DNA of 64,000 nt, from NCBI GenBank assembly GCA_025403435.1, contig CM046349.1, positions 24,861,854 to 24,925,853 on the forward strand. Reading direction: 5' to 3'. Both the position numbers and the translations under genes were made by a program. Numbering within the stretch: position 1 is the stretch's first letter; the number at the start of each line of letters is the position of its first letter. The notes under the pieces were generated by a model. It was not told where the DNA came from. It worked only from the letters and a program-made list of their open reading frames with translations, and did not search any database. This document shows, piece by piece, positions 11,237 to 22,746 of this stretch. This DNA comes from Artocarpus heterophyllus. Taxonomy: Eukaryota > Streptophyta > Magnoliopsida > Rosales > Moraceae.

Positions 11237-14200
11237 TTGCCAAGCAACACAGAAAAGAATCCTATTGAGCACATAAAGGCAATAACTTTGAGAAGTGGCA
11301 AACAATTGGGACAAGAAGATGCTAAACAGGAGGTCATTATTGAACAAGAAGAAGAGAGTAATGAGCAATCAAAAGACACACGCAAGAGCAAGCTTTTTCC
11401 AAATGATCCAAAGCCTTATGTGCCTCCCATTCCATTCCCTCAAAGACTCCAGCAGCACAAATTAGGTAAGCAATTTTCTAAATTTCTTGAGGTGTTTAAA
11501 AAATTGCATATTAACATTCCTTTTGCAGATGCTTTAGCCCAGATGCCTAGCTATGCAAAATTCTTGAAGGAGATTTTGGCCAACAAAAGGAAGCTGGAGG
11601 ATTATGAAACGGTGAAATTGAATGAGGAATGTTTAGCCATTCTGCAGAATAAGTTGCCACCTAAACTAAAAGATCCAGGGAGTTTTACCATTCCTTGTAC
11701 TATTGGTGACTCTTATTTTGAAAAAGCATTATGTGATTTAGGTGCTAGTATCAATTTAATGCCTTTTTCTGTCTTTAAGAAATTAGGTTTGGGAGAGGTT
11801 AAAGCAACCACAGTGTCACTTCAACTTGCAGACCGAACAATTAAGCACCCAAGAGGTATTGTGGAGGATGTACTAGTAAAGGTTGACAAGTTTATTTTTC
11901 CTACAGATTTCATTGTTCTAGAAATGGAGGAAGATCATGAGGTTCCGCTCATTTTAGGCCGTCCTTTTCTAGCGACTGGAAGAACCTTGATAGATGTGCA
12001 ACAAGGAAAAATAATTCTCAGGGTTCAAGATGATCATGTCACCTTTAATGTGTTTGAAGCAATGAAATATCCCTCAACTGATGATTCTTGCTTTAGAATT
12101 GACACTATTAATAAGCTGGTATCTAAGGTTTTTCAGGAAGATGCTTTCAAGGATCCGCTTGAAGCTTGTCTAACCCAATCTACTGGTGCGGATGTTGAGA
12201 ATGAGGAAATAAGGGAATATGTAGACTTTATGGAGGCAAATCCACCAATTCCGAGGCATAAGGCATTGCAACTTGTAGAAGTGGGACAGTCCATCACAAG
12301 GCCTAAGCCGTCAATTGAAGAGCCTCCCATTCTTGAGCTTAAACCTTTACCTTCTCATTTAAAATATGCTTATCTAGATGGCAAATCCTCACTACCTGTA
12401 ATTATTTCTTCTTCTTTGATAGATCTTGTGGAGGAAAAACTGCTTAGGGTGTTAAGAGAGCACAAAGGTGCAATTGGATGGAAGATTGTAGACATCAAGG
12501 GAATAAGCCCCTCCATTTGCATGCACAAAATTCTTATGGAGGAGAAATACAAGCCCACCATTCAACCCCAAAGGCGTCTGAACCCAAAAATGCAAGAAGT
12601 GGTGAAAGCTGAGGTTATCAAACTATTGGATGCTAGGATCATCTATCCAATATCTAATAGTTCATGGGTAAGTCTTGTGCAAGTTGTGCCGAAGAAAGGA
12701 GGTATGACTGTTCAAAAGAATGATAATAATGAGTTAATTCCAACTAGAACAGTTACTGGGTGGCGTGTTTGTATGGATTATAGGAAATTAAATGACGCCA
12801 CTAGAAAAGATCATTTTCTTTTACCATTTATTGACCAAATGTTGGAAAGACTTGCAGGACATGAATTTTATTGTTTTCTAGATGGATATTCAGGGTATAA
12901 TCAGATACCTATTGCACCCGAGGATCAAGAAAAGACCACGTTCACCTGTCCTTATGGCACTTTTGCATATAGAAGGATGCCCTTTGGTCTTTGTAATGCA
13001 CCGGCAACTTTTCAGCGTTGTATGATGGCTATTTTTTCTGATATGGTTGAGAAATTCATTGAAATTTTCATGGATGATTTTTCTGTTTTTGGCACATCAT
13101 TCGATTTATGCTTACATAATTTGGCATTGGTGTTACAAAGATGTGAGGAAACTAACCTTGTTTTGAATTGGGAAAAGTGTCATTTTATGGTGCAGGAAGG
13201 AATTGTGCTTGGACACAAAATCTCGAAAGACGGTATAGAAGTTGATAGAGCCAAAGTGGAGGTTATTGCAAAATTGCCTCCACCCACGTCTGTCAAACTT
13301 GTTCGCGGATTCTTGGGGCATGCTGGATTTTATAGGCGATTTATAAAAGATTTTTCTAAAATTGCTAGACCTTTGTCTAACTTGTTGGTTAAAGATGCTC
13401 CATTTGTGTTTTCTGATGAATGCTTGCAGGCCTTTAACACTTTGAAGGAAAAGCTTGTGTCGGCACCTATCATGGCAGCACCTGATTGGGGTTTACCCTT
13501 TGAGCTCATGTGTGATGCAAGTGATTCAGCAGTTGGAGCAGTGCTGGGCCAACGAAAGAATGGAATTTTTCAAACTATATACTACGCTAGTCGGACCTTG
13601 TCGGGAGCACAACTGAATTACACAACAACAGAAAAGGAACTTCTGGCGGTAGTTTTTGCTTTTGATAAATTTCGTTCGTATTTGATTGGTTCAAAAGTAG
13701 TTGTTTACTCTAATCATTTTGCTCTGAAATACTTACTTGAAAAGAAGGAATCCAAGCCCAGGTTAATCAGGTGGATATTGTTGCTTCAAGAGTTTGATTT
13801 GGAGATCAAGGATAAAAAGGGAACTGAGAACCTAGCTGCAGATCACTTATCCAGAATTCCTAATCATGATGAAGTGGGCAGCCCAATTTTGGAGGAATTC
13901 CCTGATAAGCAGGTATTCTCTATCAAATCCACACGAGTCCCCTGGTATGCTGATTTGGTAAATTTTTTAGCAAGTAATGTTCTACCCCCTAATTTATCAT
14001 ATCAACAAAAGAAAAAATTCTTTTCTGATGTTAAACATTATTTTTGGGAAGAACCTTTCTTGGTTAAAGTTTGCGCAGATCAAGTGATAAGAAGATGTGT
14101 TTCTGAGGACAAAATGGTAAGCATTTTACAACTTTGTCATGATGGAGAGGCTGATGGTCATTTTGGTGGTTCTAAAACTGCTGCTAAAGTGTTACAATCA

Positions 14201-14602
14201 GGTTTCTATTGGCCTACACTTTTTAAAGATGCACACTTCTATGTAGCCTCATGCGATGGATGTCAAAGAATGGGAAATATCTCTAGGAAAAATGAGATGC
14301 CTTTAAACAACATTATTGTGTGTGAACTATTTGATGTTTGGGGTATTGATTTCATGGGACCATTTCCACCTTCATTTGGGAATAAATACATCTTAGTAGC
14401 TGTAGAGTACGTATCTAAGTGGGTAGAGGCAGCTGCTGTACCAACAAACGACACTAAGGTAGTGGTCAAATTTCTGAAAAAGAACATTTTTTCCCGATTT
14501 GGCACCCCTAGGGCAATCATAAGTGATCAAGGGGCGCATTTTAGTAGTAAGCAATTTGAGGAACTTTTGGGAAAATTGGGGTTACACATAAGGTGGCACT
14601 AG
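11237..14602 (+). CDS. Element C protease-RT-RNase H-integrase, Athila type, cut by a frameshift
   Basis: 1,121-codon open frame, the longest in the window. The start shown is simply the first open codon after the TAG at 11228, in frame with gag. Protease active site Asp167 ([11 protein letters not shown]); reverse transcriptase with catalytic Asp613-Asp614 in FMDDFSVFG; RNase H with [10 protein letters not shown] near 13512; integrase His/Cys region ([12 protein letters not shown] ... CDGCQRMG) and core Asp1038 (WGIDFMGPF) and Asp1097 (ISDQGAHF). The frame ends just before the catalytic Glu because of a one-base shift near 14590, after which integrase continues in another phase at 14593. All domains are recognisable and in Ty3/gypsy order. 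Confidence 0.92.
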   Translation: MPSNTEKNPIEHIKAITLRSGKQLGQEDAKQEVIIEQEEESNEQSKDTRKSKLFPNDPKPYVPPIPFPQRLQQHKLGKQFSKFLEVFKKLHINIPFADALAQMPSYAKFLKEILANKRKLEDYETVKLNEECLAILQNKLPPKLKDPGSFTIPCTIGDSYFEKALCDLGASINLMPFSVFKKLGLGEVKATTVSLQLADRTIKHPRGIVEDVLVKVDKFIFPTDFIVLEMEEDHEVPLILGRPFLATGRTLIDVQQGKIILRVQDDHVTFNVFEAMKYPSTDDSCFRIDTINKLVSKVFQEDAFKDPLEACLTQSTGADVENEEIREYVDFMEANPPIPRHKALQLVEVGQSITRPKPSIEEPPILELKPLPSHLKYAYLDGKSSLPVIISSSLIDLVEEKLLRVLREHKGAIGWKIVDIKGISPSICMHKILMEEKYKPTIQPQRRLNPKMQEVVKAEVIKLLDARIIYPISNSSWVSLVQVVPKKGGMTVQKNDNNELIPTRTVTGWRVCMDYRKLNDATRKDHFLLPFIDQMLERLAGHEFYCFLDGYSGYNQIPIAPEDQEKTTFTCPYGTFAYRRMPFGLCNAPATFQRCMMAIFSDMVEKFIEIFMDDFSVFGTSFDLCLHNLALVLQRCEETNLVLNWEKCHFMVQEGIVLGHKISKDGIEVDRAKVEVIAKLPPPTSVKLVRGFLGHAGFYRRFIKDFSKIARPLSNLLVKDAPFVFSDECLQAFNTLKEKLVSAPIMAAPDWGLPFELMCDASDSAVGAVLGQRKNGIFQTIYYASRTLSGAQLNYTTTEKELLAVVFAFDKFRSYLIGSKVVVYSNHFALKYLLEKKESKPRLIRWILLLQEFDLEIKDKKGTENLAADHLSRIPNHDEVGSPILEEFPDKQVFSIKSTRVPWYADLVNFLASNVLPPNLSYQQKKKFFSDVKHYFWEEPFLVKVCADQVIRRCVSEDKMVSILQLCHDGEADGHFGGSKTAAKVLQSGFYWPTLFKDAHFYVASCDGCQRMGNISRKNEMPLNNIIVCELFDVWGIDFMGPFPPSFGNKYILVAVEYVSKWVEAAAVPTNDTKVVVKFLKKNIFSRFGTPRAIISDQGAHFSSKQFEELLGKLGLHIRWH

Positions 14603-15212
14603 CGTATCATCCTCAGACTAGTGGTCAAGTGGAGATTTCGAATAGGAAAATCAAGAGGATTTTGGAGAAGACAGTGAATGCCTCTAGGAAGGATTGGTCT
14701 ATTAAGTTAGATGATGCACTTTGGGCATATAGAACTGCATTCAAAACTCCCATCGGGATGTCCCCTTTCAAGCTAGTTTTTGGAAAAGCATGTCAGTTGC
14801 CAGTGGAGCTAGAACGTAGGGCTTATTGGGCAACTAAATGTTCGAATTTTGATGCGCAGTTGACAAGTGAGGCTAGGTTGCTGCAACTAAATGAGTTGGA
14901 TGAATTTTGGTTCGATGCTTATGAGAATGCAAAGCTTTACAAGGAGAAAATGAAAAGATGGCATGATAAGCACATTCTCAGAAAAGAGTTTGCAGTTGGT
15001 CAACAGGTCTTGCTCTATAACTCTCGCCTTAAATTGTTTCTAGGTGGTCAGGACTATTTACAGTAACACAAGTCTTTCCATCTGGAGCAATAGAGGTTGC
15101 ACACGATACCAAAGGCACATTTAAGGTCAATGGTCAGCGCTTGAAGCCCTACTTTGGAGGTGGAGTTAACAGGCATAAAACTACCATCGATTTACAAGCT
15201 CCTACAAAATGA
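14593..15212 (+). pseudogene. Element C integrase C-terminal part, frameshifted
   Basis: Continues integrase from [14 protein letters not shown] (catalytic Glu at about codon 14) through the conserved [17 protein letters not shown] and [10 protein letters not shown] blocks. A second lesion near 15045 (frameshift, probably with some bases lost) ends this frame at 15066. A third phase then reads [14 protein letters not shown] and LKPYFGGG to a natural-looking stop at 15210-15212. Together these pieces finish the Athila pol. Confidence 0.85.
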
Positions 15213-15244
15213 CATTGAGACAGTCTGGCTGAAGACAATAAAGC

Positions 15245-15269
15245 AAGCGCTTCTTGGGAGGCAACCCAA
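15245..15269 (+). promoter_or_regulatory. Conserved hairpin block after pol in element C
   Basis: An AAGCGCTT palindrome is followed after one base by TTGGGAGGCAACCCAA, an inverted repeat with a TTGGG/CCCAA stem. The same arrangement follows pol in Athila element J (minus strand, 63869-63893) with only loop and spacer changes. This suggests a conserved RNA or DNA element; its role is unknown to me. Confidence 0.7.
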
Positions 15270-15431
15270 GCATTTCCCTGTTTATCATATAAAAAAAATA
15301 ATAAATAAATAAATACTTCAGGTTATTTTTGTTTGTCAAGTGTCGATCTTGTTTTGCAGGTGTTGAAGTCAGTAAGGGAGCATGCAGAAAAAAGTCGCTG
15401 GGTGAACTGAGTTTTTTTTTTGGCAGAATCC

Positions 15432-15580
15432 AAGCGCCGCAGCCCTCAATTTAGAGCGCCGTGGCGCTGGTTTGGATGAGCAGCAAAATTTTCGTTCGTA
15501 GAAGTAAAGCGCCGCGGCGCCACAAAAAAAATCACAGAAAACTAGCGCCGCAGTGCTGGAATTCCAGCGCCGCGGAGCTG
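15432..15580. repeat. Palindrome array, AGCGCCGCGGCGCT type, in element C
   Basis: Five degenerate copies of AGCGCCGCGGCGCT (a perfect 14-bp palindrome) with variable spacers. Examples are AGCGCCGTGGCGCT, AGCGCCGCGGCGCC and AGCGCCGCAGTGCT. The surrounding DNA is AT-rich. Related arrays lie in the LTR of C (18844-18990) and in both LTRs of the unrelated copia element H. Confidence 0.9.
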
Positions 15581-16029
15581 TTTGTGCGGTTTTGAAAAAA
15601 AAAGGGCTTTAAAAATAACCACCCACCTTTCTTTCCCACATTCTCACCCATTCACTTTCTCTCTCTAAACTAAACTCCTTTCTCCCACTTCTTCTTCTCC
15701 TCTCTCTCTAGAAAACTTTGCCATCCTCCAACATTTTGGTTGTCTTCTCTCTTCTGTTTGTCCTTCTCATTAAGTAAGTTATCTCCCTTCCATATATTTG
15801 ATTTTTTTTAATTTTTGTTATTTTTATTTTATTTTATTATTTTATATTTGTGTGATTCTTCTTGAAATTTGAACTTCTTAGGTTATTTATGATTCATAGT
15901 TAGATTTTACTATAGGTGGTCTTCGGTAAGTGAAATCTTGGCAGTGTTGGATACCCTCTTTGCAGTTGTAGGGAGCAATAATTTTTGTTGAGTGTTTAGT
16001 CTTTAAGCGTGTGTGCCACAAAAAAAAAA

Positions 16030-16973
16030 ATGGCTTCCAAGCGCACATGAACTTCAGCCTCCTCATCCACTCCATCTAGCCGTTTTATGAGTGAGGCCGC
16101 GAGAAAAAGACATAACAATGCCATTGTTAAGAAAACTGTAGTACCGGAAGATGTTTAGACTTTAGTGATGGTTTTTCTACAGTCTTTTTTAATATGGTTA
16201 TGCAAAGAGGATGGAGCAAGTTTCTTGAGTAACCCGAGGCGGCTGTAGTCCCACTTGTTTGGGAATTTTATGCCAATGTTCCAGAGCACACTAACCTCCA
16301 GGTAAGTGTACGAGGTAAGATGGTTCGTTTTGATAAAACAACCATTAACAGGTATTATGGGCTCCGCAATATCGATAATGATGATTATTATGAATACCTA
16401 AGTGAACATTTGGATTTTGAGGAAGTTCTTGGCACAATAGCTACTCTAGGCACCACGTGAAAATTAACACGGGGCGGCGAAGCAGTGTCGTTTCCCTCCT
16501 CCGCATTAAACAGGGAGTACAAAGCTTGGTTGTATTTTATTGCGTCTAAATTAATGCCTGTAGTGCATTTTTCTGATGTTACCAAGGACAGAGCTGCCAT
16601 GTTGTTTGCGGTTGTTACAGGTAAAACCATCGATGTGGGGAAAGTGCTCTAAGACAGCATTCTTAGAACCGCTATGGGTTCCACGACTGGTGGTTTGGGC
16701 CACTCTTCCCTCATCACAAGACTATGCATCGACGCCGGAGTCCCGTTCGACCAAGAGGAAGAATTATTACAACCAATGAAAATCATCAACAGAAAGGTCA
16801 TGGGAAGCTTCCAAGACCAAGATGTACGCCCTCCGTTTTGGCAAGACACTGGTGCCTCGGCCTCGAGCCAACCCTCTCACCCCGACCAAGTCACTCCTAC
16901 AGCTCAACCGCCTGCTGTACCTGCCCTAAGTTACCAATCAGTGATCGCTTGCGTTGTCTGGAACTGGGCCTAG
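16030..16973 (+). pseudogene. Element C third ORF, plant-transposon-protein (env-position) remnant
   Basis: Athila elements often carry a third ORF between pol and the 3' LTR, historically called env-like and matching the 'putative plant transposon protein' domain family. Here the ATG at 16030 (MASKRT) meets a stop at once. Pieces in shifting frames then read EAARKRHNNAIVKK, PEAAVVPLVWEFYANVPEHT, VRGKMVRFD, YGLRNIDNDDYYEYL and YKAWLYFIASKLMPV. The last open stretch (from 16674) reads MGSTTGGLGHSSLITRLC and ends at 16973. At least four stops or frameshifts are present. I see no signal peptide or membrane segment supporting a true envelope role. Confidence 0.75.
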
Positions 16974-17252
16974 AATATAATATTGCCATGACGTGGGCAA
17001 TTGCTCGACACTTGGGCATGGATGAATCTCAACTCCCCCTCCACCGCATTTTCTTGATCACCTTGAGCCTTAATTTCACTTTCCATATTTATTTCATTAT
17101 TTAGGTTTTCTTTTCATTCTCAACTTCTTAAGGTTTTCGTTTTGTTTGTTCTCCTTGTTGTCCAGATCACTTCTCGGAGTTCACGTGGCTGCACAAGTCC
17201 AATTGGCCTCATTTGTTACTCAGGGGGTTTCCTTACCTATTCTTTTTATTTA

Positions 17253-17292
17253 TACATTGAGGGCAATGCTTTATTTAGTTTGGGGGGAAACA
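17253..17292 (+). promoter_or_regulatory. Internal polypurine-like tract of element C
   Basis: TTTAGTTTGGGGGGAAAC resembles the terminal tract AGTTTGGGGGGTTT about 1.3 kb downstream. The same ATTGA(A/G)G(A/G)CAATG plus TTTGGG arrangement is found inside element J (minus strand, about 63640-63685), so it is conserved and not chance. It could prime a second plus strand; that is inference. Confidence 0.6.
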
Positions 17293-18607
17293 AAAATTTT
17301 GTTTGCTAAAACTTATGTTAACCCTTTTGAAACTTGAAGTGATACATTCCTGCAGTGATGAATCTGGATATGATTGAATCCTTTATTTGGATGTCTTGAA
17401 ATTCATAGGAGGTGTGAATTTTTGTTTAAACGTGTGATGGATTTGTTGTTTAATTCTAATTCTGAATTTATGATCTATTTCTAGAGCATGAAAAATCTTG
17501 AATTTTTGAATTGTGGTATGTCCAGTTGATGTTCACCCATGTTTTAGAATTCATTTGATTTTCTGTCGAGGCGAAATCCTAGGCTACATCTAACTGAAAA
17601 CATGATTTAGGCCATTTTTGGATCGTTTGAGCCGTTCAAGCCGACCTTGGTTAAATATCCCTAGTCACCTTGTTGAGCCTTGATGCATTAGCCGTTCTTT
17701 CTTTGTCACCTACATTTGTTAAACCAGCCAATCATTTATACCTTGTCCCACATCCCGGAAACATGTTGATTTCTAAAGAAGGTGAGCGTATTTTGGAAGG
17801 TAGAGTGGAGCAGGGGAGTTGTTGAGTTGTTACTTGAAGTGTAGAAGTTTTTGAGTCTAACCTTGGATTAATTTTGCTATTTAAGGATCTTATTAGTATT
17901 CATATTATTTTTATACAAAAAAAAGCAGAAAAAAAAAGAAGAAAAAAAAAGAGAGAAAGAAACAACAACAACAACACAAAACCAGAAAAAAGGTTGGAAC
18001 AACAACAGTGAGTGACTAAGAAAACGAAAGAGCATAAATGAGTGCAGTTGAGGGCGATGGAGTAAGCTTAGGGATAGGGTCTAAATTGTTCAGAAGTTGA
18101 ATGGTTTGAAGAGAAGGGTAAATGTTGATTGTACAGTTGAAGTGGTTTAAGGGTGTACAACCAAGAGTGAATTCTAATTGGAGTCTAGAAAACAACATGG
18201 GAGGGGTGAATTGAGCCTAAAATTAACTTCTATCTTACCTCTAGCCCAGCCTTACGTTACAAGCTTAATAAAGCCCTAATGATTTTTAGTTGGATGACTA
18301 GCCTACATTAGTGGAGAAAGGAATGAAAGGTGAACCTATGAAACATGTTTCTTTGCACAACTCATCAAAGCTTCTCAGAGTAATGTGGATGTTACTGGAC
18401 TGCATACAATTTGAAAAGAATAGGTAACACACACACACGGGTCATGGAATTAGAATTAGTCTTAAATAGCAAATCGATCTCACTGTTTGGATGGAATTTG
18501 TTCTTTTCTGTGAATTGTAGGATGGAAAAATTTTGGAGGACATCTTGAAGGATTTGTTATTCCATGTTTATGTTACTTCTTGGTTTTGCTTGAGGACTAG
18601 CAAAAGT

Positions 18608-18622
18608 TAGTTTGGGGGGTTT
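18608..18622 (+). promoter_or_regulatory. Terminal polypurine tract of element C
   Basis: TAGTTTGGGGGGTTT abuts the TGATACC start of the 3' LTR. Confidence 0.8.
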
Positions 18623-18843
18623 TGATACCTCTACTTTAGAAAGTTATTTGGCCACTTTTAGTTAGCAAATATTACTATGTTCTTGAGAAAAATTACATGA
18701 AACACCCAACTTTTTCATGAAAGTATGCTTTTATTGATATAGGTTGAAGAAAGATAGAAAAGAAGAGTAAAGGGAGCACGAGCACAAGAAATTGGAGAAA
18801 AATTGCAAATCGAGCTTGAACTTGGAACTTGTTGGCAGAGGAG

Positions 18844-18990
18844 AAGCGCCGCAGCGCCCAAGGTGGTCTGAAAATGATGGCATTTGGCAGGGACTCAGTG
18901 CCGCGGCACTAGGAAAGGAGCGCTATGACGAAAAAAAAGAAAAAAAAAAGGAAGCGTTGCAGCGCTTGGAAAGAAGGGCAGCGGCACCGA
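18844..18990. repeat. Palindrome array, GCGCCGCGGCGC type, in LTR of C
   Basis: Degenerate copies such as AAGCGCCGCAGCGCCC, AGTGCCGCGGCACT and AAGCGTTGCAGCGCTT, separated by A-rich spacers. It lies in U3, about 60-200 bp upstream of the TATA-like box. AGTGCCGCGGCACT keeps perfect palindromic symmetry although two positions changed. Confidence 0.85.
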
Positions 18991-19050
18991 AGGTGATTTT
19001 GAACCGTGATTTCTGGACGTGAAACAAGGGTTTTGTTAACTTAAGAGTAG

Positions 19051-19058
19051 TATAAATA
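19051..19058 (+). promoter_or_regulatory. TATA-like box in LTR of element C
   Basis: TATAAATA sits in the LTR with a GC-rich block upstream and about 0.9 kb of R/U5 sequence downstream. The start site is not determined. Confidence 0.6.
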
Positions 19059-19969
19059 GATAACAATGTAATAGTCTTAGGAGCTAGGTTTTTCTTATTT
19101 TTCAGAGCGTTGTTTATTTTTCTTAGGAGCCGTCAAGCAGTCCGGAGTAAGAAGTGAGAGATTGGTGACAGAATTTCTTGTTCTCTTAACTCTTAATGTT
19201 TGATTCAATTAAATTTTCAGTTTTTATTTCTTTTTCAATTATGTTCTAATTTTCTTAGTTAGGGCTATGATGTAGCCTAATCATGACGATGTGAATTTCA
19301 TATTTAGTTATGCAACATAATTGATTTTATTCATGTGAGTTATTTGTTATTATGCTTAATGCTTTTGAATGATTAGCTACCATTTAAATGATCTGATGTG
19401 CATGTTCAAAACTGAGAAGGGAGAATTATGCAAATGCTTCATCTAACATATAACCATGAATTAAATATGGATAGAGATATACCATATTATTTGTGTGGCT
19501 TTATCTGGAAAGTTCATGAATCCTAATGCATTTCGATTTATTTAAATTCACATAGAGATATAGTGAGTTAATAAACTGAGTAGATTTGCTATACCTAGAG
19601 ATAGGATAGTAAATAATTTAGTAATTTCTGTCATCACATGTGTATTGTTAATTGGGTTGCATAATTTTATGAAATTCATATCTAGTGATTACGGTGAAAT
19701 CAAATGCCTTAACGCCTTGTCTTATTGAAGTATCTCTTGAAATTAATTGCAACTTTTCTTCTTAATTTAGTACTTTAGTTCAGTAGTTTATTTAATCTCA
19801 ACTTCATATGATCAGCTAAATAAACCTTAGAGTTAATCCAACTTTAGTACTTAGTTAGATTATTATACAACAGTCCCTGTGAGACGATACTCTTACTCAC
19901 TATTGTATTACTTGATCGATAATGTGCACTTGCGTTAGTGAATTTTACTAAACACATACACGTCCAACA

Positions 19970-19980
19970 ATCTCTCACTT
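19970..19980 (-). promoter_or_regulatory. Polypurine tract of element B
   Basis: AAGTGAGAGAT on the minus strand, next to the TGTTGG start of the truncated 3' LTR. It is typical of copia elements. Confidence 0.8.
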
Positions 19981-19983
19981 GCA

Positions 19984-20340
19984 CTAAGTGAGTAAATATG
20001 ACAAATATCGCATCCCCATAGCTTCCACATGCCTCTCAAAGACTGTCCCAGTAAGTGTCTTCGTGAATGGATCTGCTAAATTGTCCTTTGACGTAATTTT
20101 GCACACCGTGACATGCTTGCCCTCGATGAAGTCCTTTATCACATGATACTTTCGATCAATATATTTACTCTTCTTGTGAAATCTTGGTTCCTTAGCATTA
20201 GCTACCGCTGCATTGTTATCACAATATAGTGATACCACCTTATCCATACTAGGAACTACCTCAAGATCCCCAAGGAACTTGCAGAGCCACACTGCTTCTT
20301 TTGAAGCATCACTAGTTGCCATATACTTGGCCTCCATCAT
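19984..20340 (-). pseudogene. Element B RNase H, C-terminal part
   Basis: 118-aa frame beginning MMEAKYMATSDASKEAVWL, with CDNNAAVANAKEP, the HKKSKYIDRKYH block and NLADPFTKTL near the end, which are signatures of copia RNase H. The stop at 19984 is followed directly by the polypurine tract, so this is the natural end of the polyprotein. The upstream part is broken. Confidence 0.88.
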
Positions 20341-21330
20341 TAAATTCGAAGTTCAATCTTGCTTCACACTTCTCCAACTGATGGCACCACCGCCTAGAGT
20401 AAACACAAACCTAGAAGTCGATCTCCTTGAATCTAAACAGGATTGAAAATCCAAATTAGTATATCCTAGAGGAGTTAAGTCCTCACCCGAATATATAAGC
20501 ATATACCCTCGAGTCCTTCTCAGGTACTTGAAAATATATTTAACTGCAACCTAGTGGTTTGGTCCCGGATCTGCCTGAAATCGACTTACAATCACGACCG
20601 CATAACAAATATCCGGTGGTGTGCAAAGCATGGCATACATGAGACTACCCATTGCTGAAGCATAAGGCACCTTCTTCATGTATTCTCTTTCTTCCTCAGA
20701 CTTTGTAGAGTCTTTCTTAGAAAGAGTAATTCCAAACCTAGATGGTTGTTCACCTTTCTTAGAGTCCTACATTGCAAACCTCCTAAGAATTTTATCTATG
20801 TAGTCAGCCTGGGACAAAGCTATCATTTTGTTCTTCCTACCCTGAAAAATCTAGACACCAAGAACAAAATTAGCCTCACCCAAGTCTTTCATGTCAAACT
20901 GCTTGGTCAACCATAATTTGACCAATGACAATGCCTCAACATCATTGCCAATTAGTAGAATGTCATCTACACAGAGCAGTAGAAAAACTATTTTCCATCC
21001 TTACTGTGTTTGTAAACATATGGCTCATCCACATTTTGTGAGAACCCATAAGTCTTGATCACTTAATCAAATCTTATGTTCCAAGAATGAGAAGCCTGCT
21101 TAAGTCCATAAATTGACTTTAGCAGCTTACAAACCTTACCCTTTTGACCCTTGACCTTGAACCCTTCTGGTTGCTCCATATGAATGGACTCATCAACATA
21201 GCCATTTAGAAAAGTCGTCTTGACATTCATCTACCAAATCTCATAGTCAAGAGTGGCAGCTATGGACAAGAGAATTCGATGGACTTAAGTATGGCTACAG
21301 CGAAAAGGTTTCCTCGTAATCGATTCATTC
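20341..21330 (-). pseudogene. Element B reverse transcriptase and start of RNase H, many stops
   Basis: Frames on the minus strand give recognisable copia RT pieces: MEQPEGFKVKGQKGKVCKL, SIYGLKQASHSWNIRFD and a CVDD catalytic motif at about 20961-20985 (the usual aromatic residue before VDD is changed). Repeated stops and frame changes rule out function. Borders are approximate. Confidence 0.82.
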
Positions 21331-22746
21331 CTTTTGTGTATAACCCTTAGCTACTAGTCTAGCCTTAAAGGTTTTGACCTTTCCAACCACTCCTCTTTTC
21401 CTCTTGTAGATCCACTTACACCTTATGAGTTTGACCCTTTAGGGAAGATCCACAAGCTCCTAGACCTAATTAGTCTCCATAGACTTTATCTTTGGGTTCA
21501 TGGCCTCTGTCTAGAGTTTTGAATCAACATCCTCCATAGCCTCTATGCAAGTATAAAGATCCCTATCATGTTTGTCCGGTTCAGAGCAAGAAGGCCTCCC
21601 CATTGAACATATACCTCTCGGGTTGACGCCTGATCCTCCCACTACGCCAAAGCCTCTTAGGTTGTTGTTCTAGTTCATTTGGTTTTTCTACACTGATCGG
21701 AATAGTTTCGTTCAGAACCTTCGGAGTGATTGGATCACTCCTTAACTACTCAAGCACCACTTTGCTTCTAGGCTTAAAGTTGTCCATGTAACTCTCCTTA
21801 AAGAAAGTTGCATTAGTTGAAACCACGACTTTATTTTCCTTTGGGTTATAGAAATAACCCCCTTTAGTTCTTTTTGGATATCCTATAAATATGAAACTTT
21901 TGAACATGCTTCCAACTTATTTGCATCCTTAAACAGGACATGAGCTAGACATCCCCATATGCGAATATGGTTTAAGGATATCTTCTTGCCTGTTCACAAC
22001 TCGTGAGGAGTTTTAGGGATTGATTTTGAAGGCATATTGTTCAAAAGATAACATACGGTTTGTAGTGCATATCCCCAAAAGGATAAATGCAATGATGAAT
22101 AACTCATCATAGACCTAACCATGTCTAATAAAGTCTTATTTCTTCTCTCCACCACGCCATTCTGTTGTAGAGTGCCCGGCGTAGTCCAATGGGATAAAAT
22201 CCTATTCTCTAATAATTGTCCTAAGAACTCATCAGAAAGGTACTCACCACCTCAATCAAATCATAGTGCCTTTATGGGTCTACTCAATTGCTTTTCCACT
22301 TCATCCCTAAACTCCCAGAACTTGTCAAAAGTTTCACTTTTGTGGTACATCAGGTATACATACCTATTCCTTGAGTAATCGTCAATAAAAGTGACGAAGT
22401 ACTCATACCCTCCTCATGCCTGGATGTTCATCGGTCTACAAACATCACTATGGACAAGTTCTAGAACCCCTTCGGCCCTATTGCCCTTAGACTCGAATGG
22501 TCTTTTGGTTATTTTACCCTCCAAAAAAGATTCACATTGTGGTATAGATCCTACCTTTCAGTCACTTAAAGGTCCATCCCTTACCAACCTTTGAATCCTA
22601 TTTAGGTTAATATGAGCAAGGCGCAAATGCCAAAGATAAGTCTTATTAGAGTGAGAAGTTTTAAGTCTTTTAGAGTTATTATCATTCATCTCAACGTTAA
22701 GCAGTAAGTCCATCTTAGGTTTAATAAAATGTAGATTATTTTGCAT
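21331..22746 (-). pseudogene. Element B integrase and integrase/RT linker, broken
   Basis: The 22558-22746 frame carries the integrase N-terminal (GAG-pre-integrase) segment TYLWHLRLAHINLNRIQRL. Further pieces read GGEYLSDEF (with a stop just before), LQQNGVVERRNKTLLDMVR and NHIRIWGCLAHV, the core and C-terminal blocks of copia integrase. The stretch from about 21331 to 21800 is the poorly conserved linker. At least a dozen stops are visible. Confidence 0.82.

Larger units (their letters stand above)
15213..16029 (+). other. Element C region between pol and third ORF
   Basis: No coding content. It opens with a conserved hairpin block (15245-15269), then a GC-rich palindrome array (15432-15580), a pyrimidine-rich stretch (15645-15760) that resembles a leader, and an AT-rich stretch. 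TTAAGTAAGTTATC at about 15770 looks like a splice donor, so an internal promoter or spliced subgenomic RNA for the third ORF is possible but unproven. Confidence 0.6.
16974..18622 (+). other. Element C 3' untranslated region
   Basis: No gene. It contains a polypurine-like block at 17253-17292 (ATTGAGGGCAATG ... TTTGGGGGGAAAC), a stretch at 17560-17720 collinear with element J on the minus strand near 62600-63340, an A/purine-rich low-complexity run (17917-17990), and the terminal polypurine tract at 18608-18622. Confidence 0.75.
1..19954 (+). mobile_element. Element C: Athila-type Ty3/gypsy retrotransposon, left end outside window
   Basis: Plus-strand element in the order 5' LTR (partial), tRNA-Asp-type primer site, broken gag, long protease-RT-RNase H-integrase ORF, a third-ORF remnant, polypurine tract, 3' LTR. 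About 548 bp of the 5' LTR lies left of base 1, judged from the full 3' LTR. The 5' LTR is split by element D at 769-9814. The gag and pol style, the long 3' region after pol, and the primer site TGGCACCGTTGCTGGGGA all fit the Athila lineage. The coding region has at least three in-frame stops and two or three frameshifts, so this copy is dead. It sits inside the 3' LTR of copia element B, whose first 15 bp resume at 19955. Confidence 0.93.
18623..19954 (+). repeat. 3' LTR of Athila element C
   Basis: 1,332 bp, starting TGATACCTC and ending ...CTAAACA. Its last 784 bp match the visible 5' LTR. It contains a GC-rich palindrome array (18844-18990) upstream of a TATA-like box at 19051-19058. The 76-aa frame in the array region is not a gene. 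Confidence 0.93.

Noticed and set aside
16030..16973. A retroviral envelope gene in element C
   Set aside because: The position fits, but the readable blocks match the plant-transposon-protein family, and no signal peptide, membrane anchor or cleavage site is visible.
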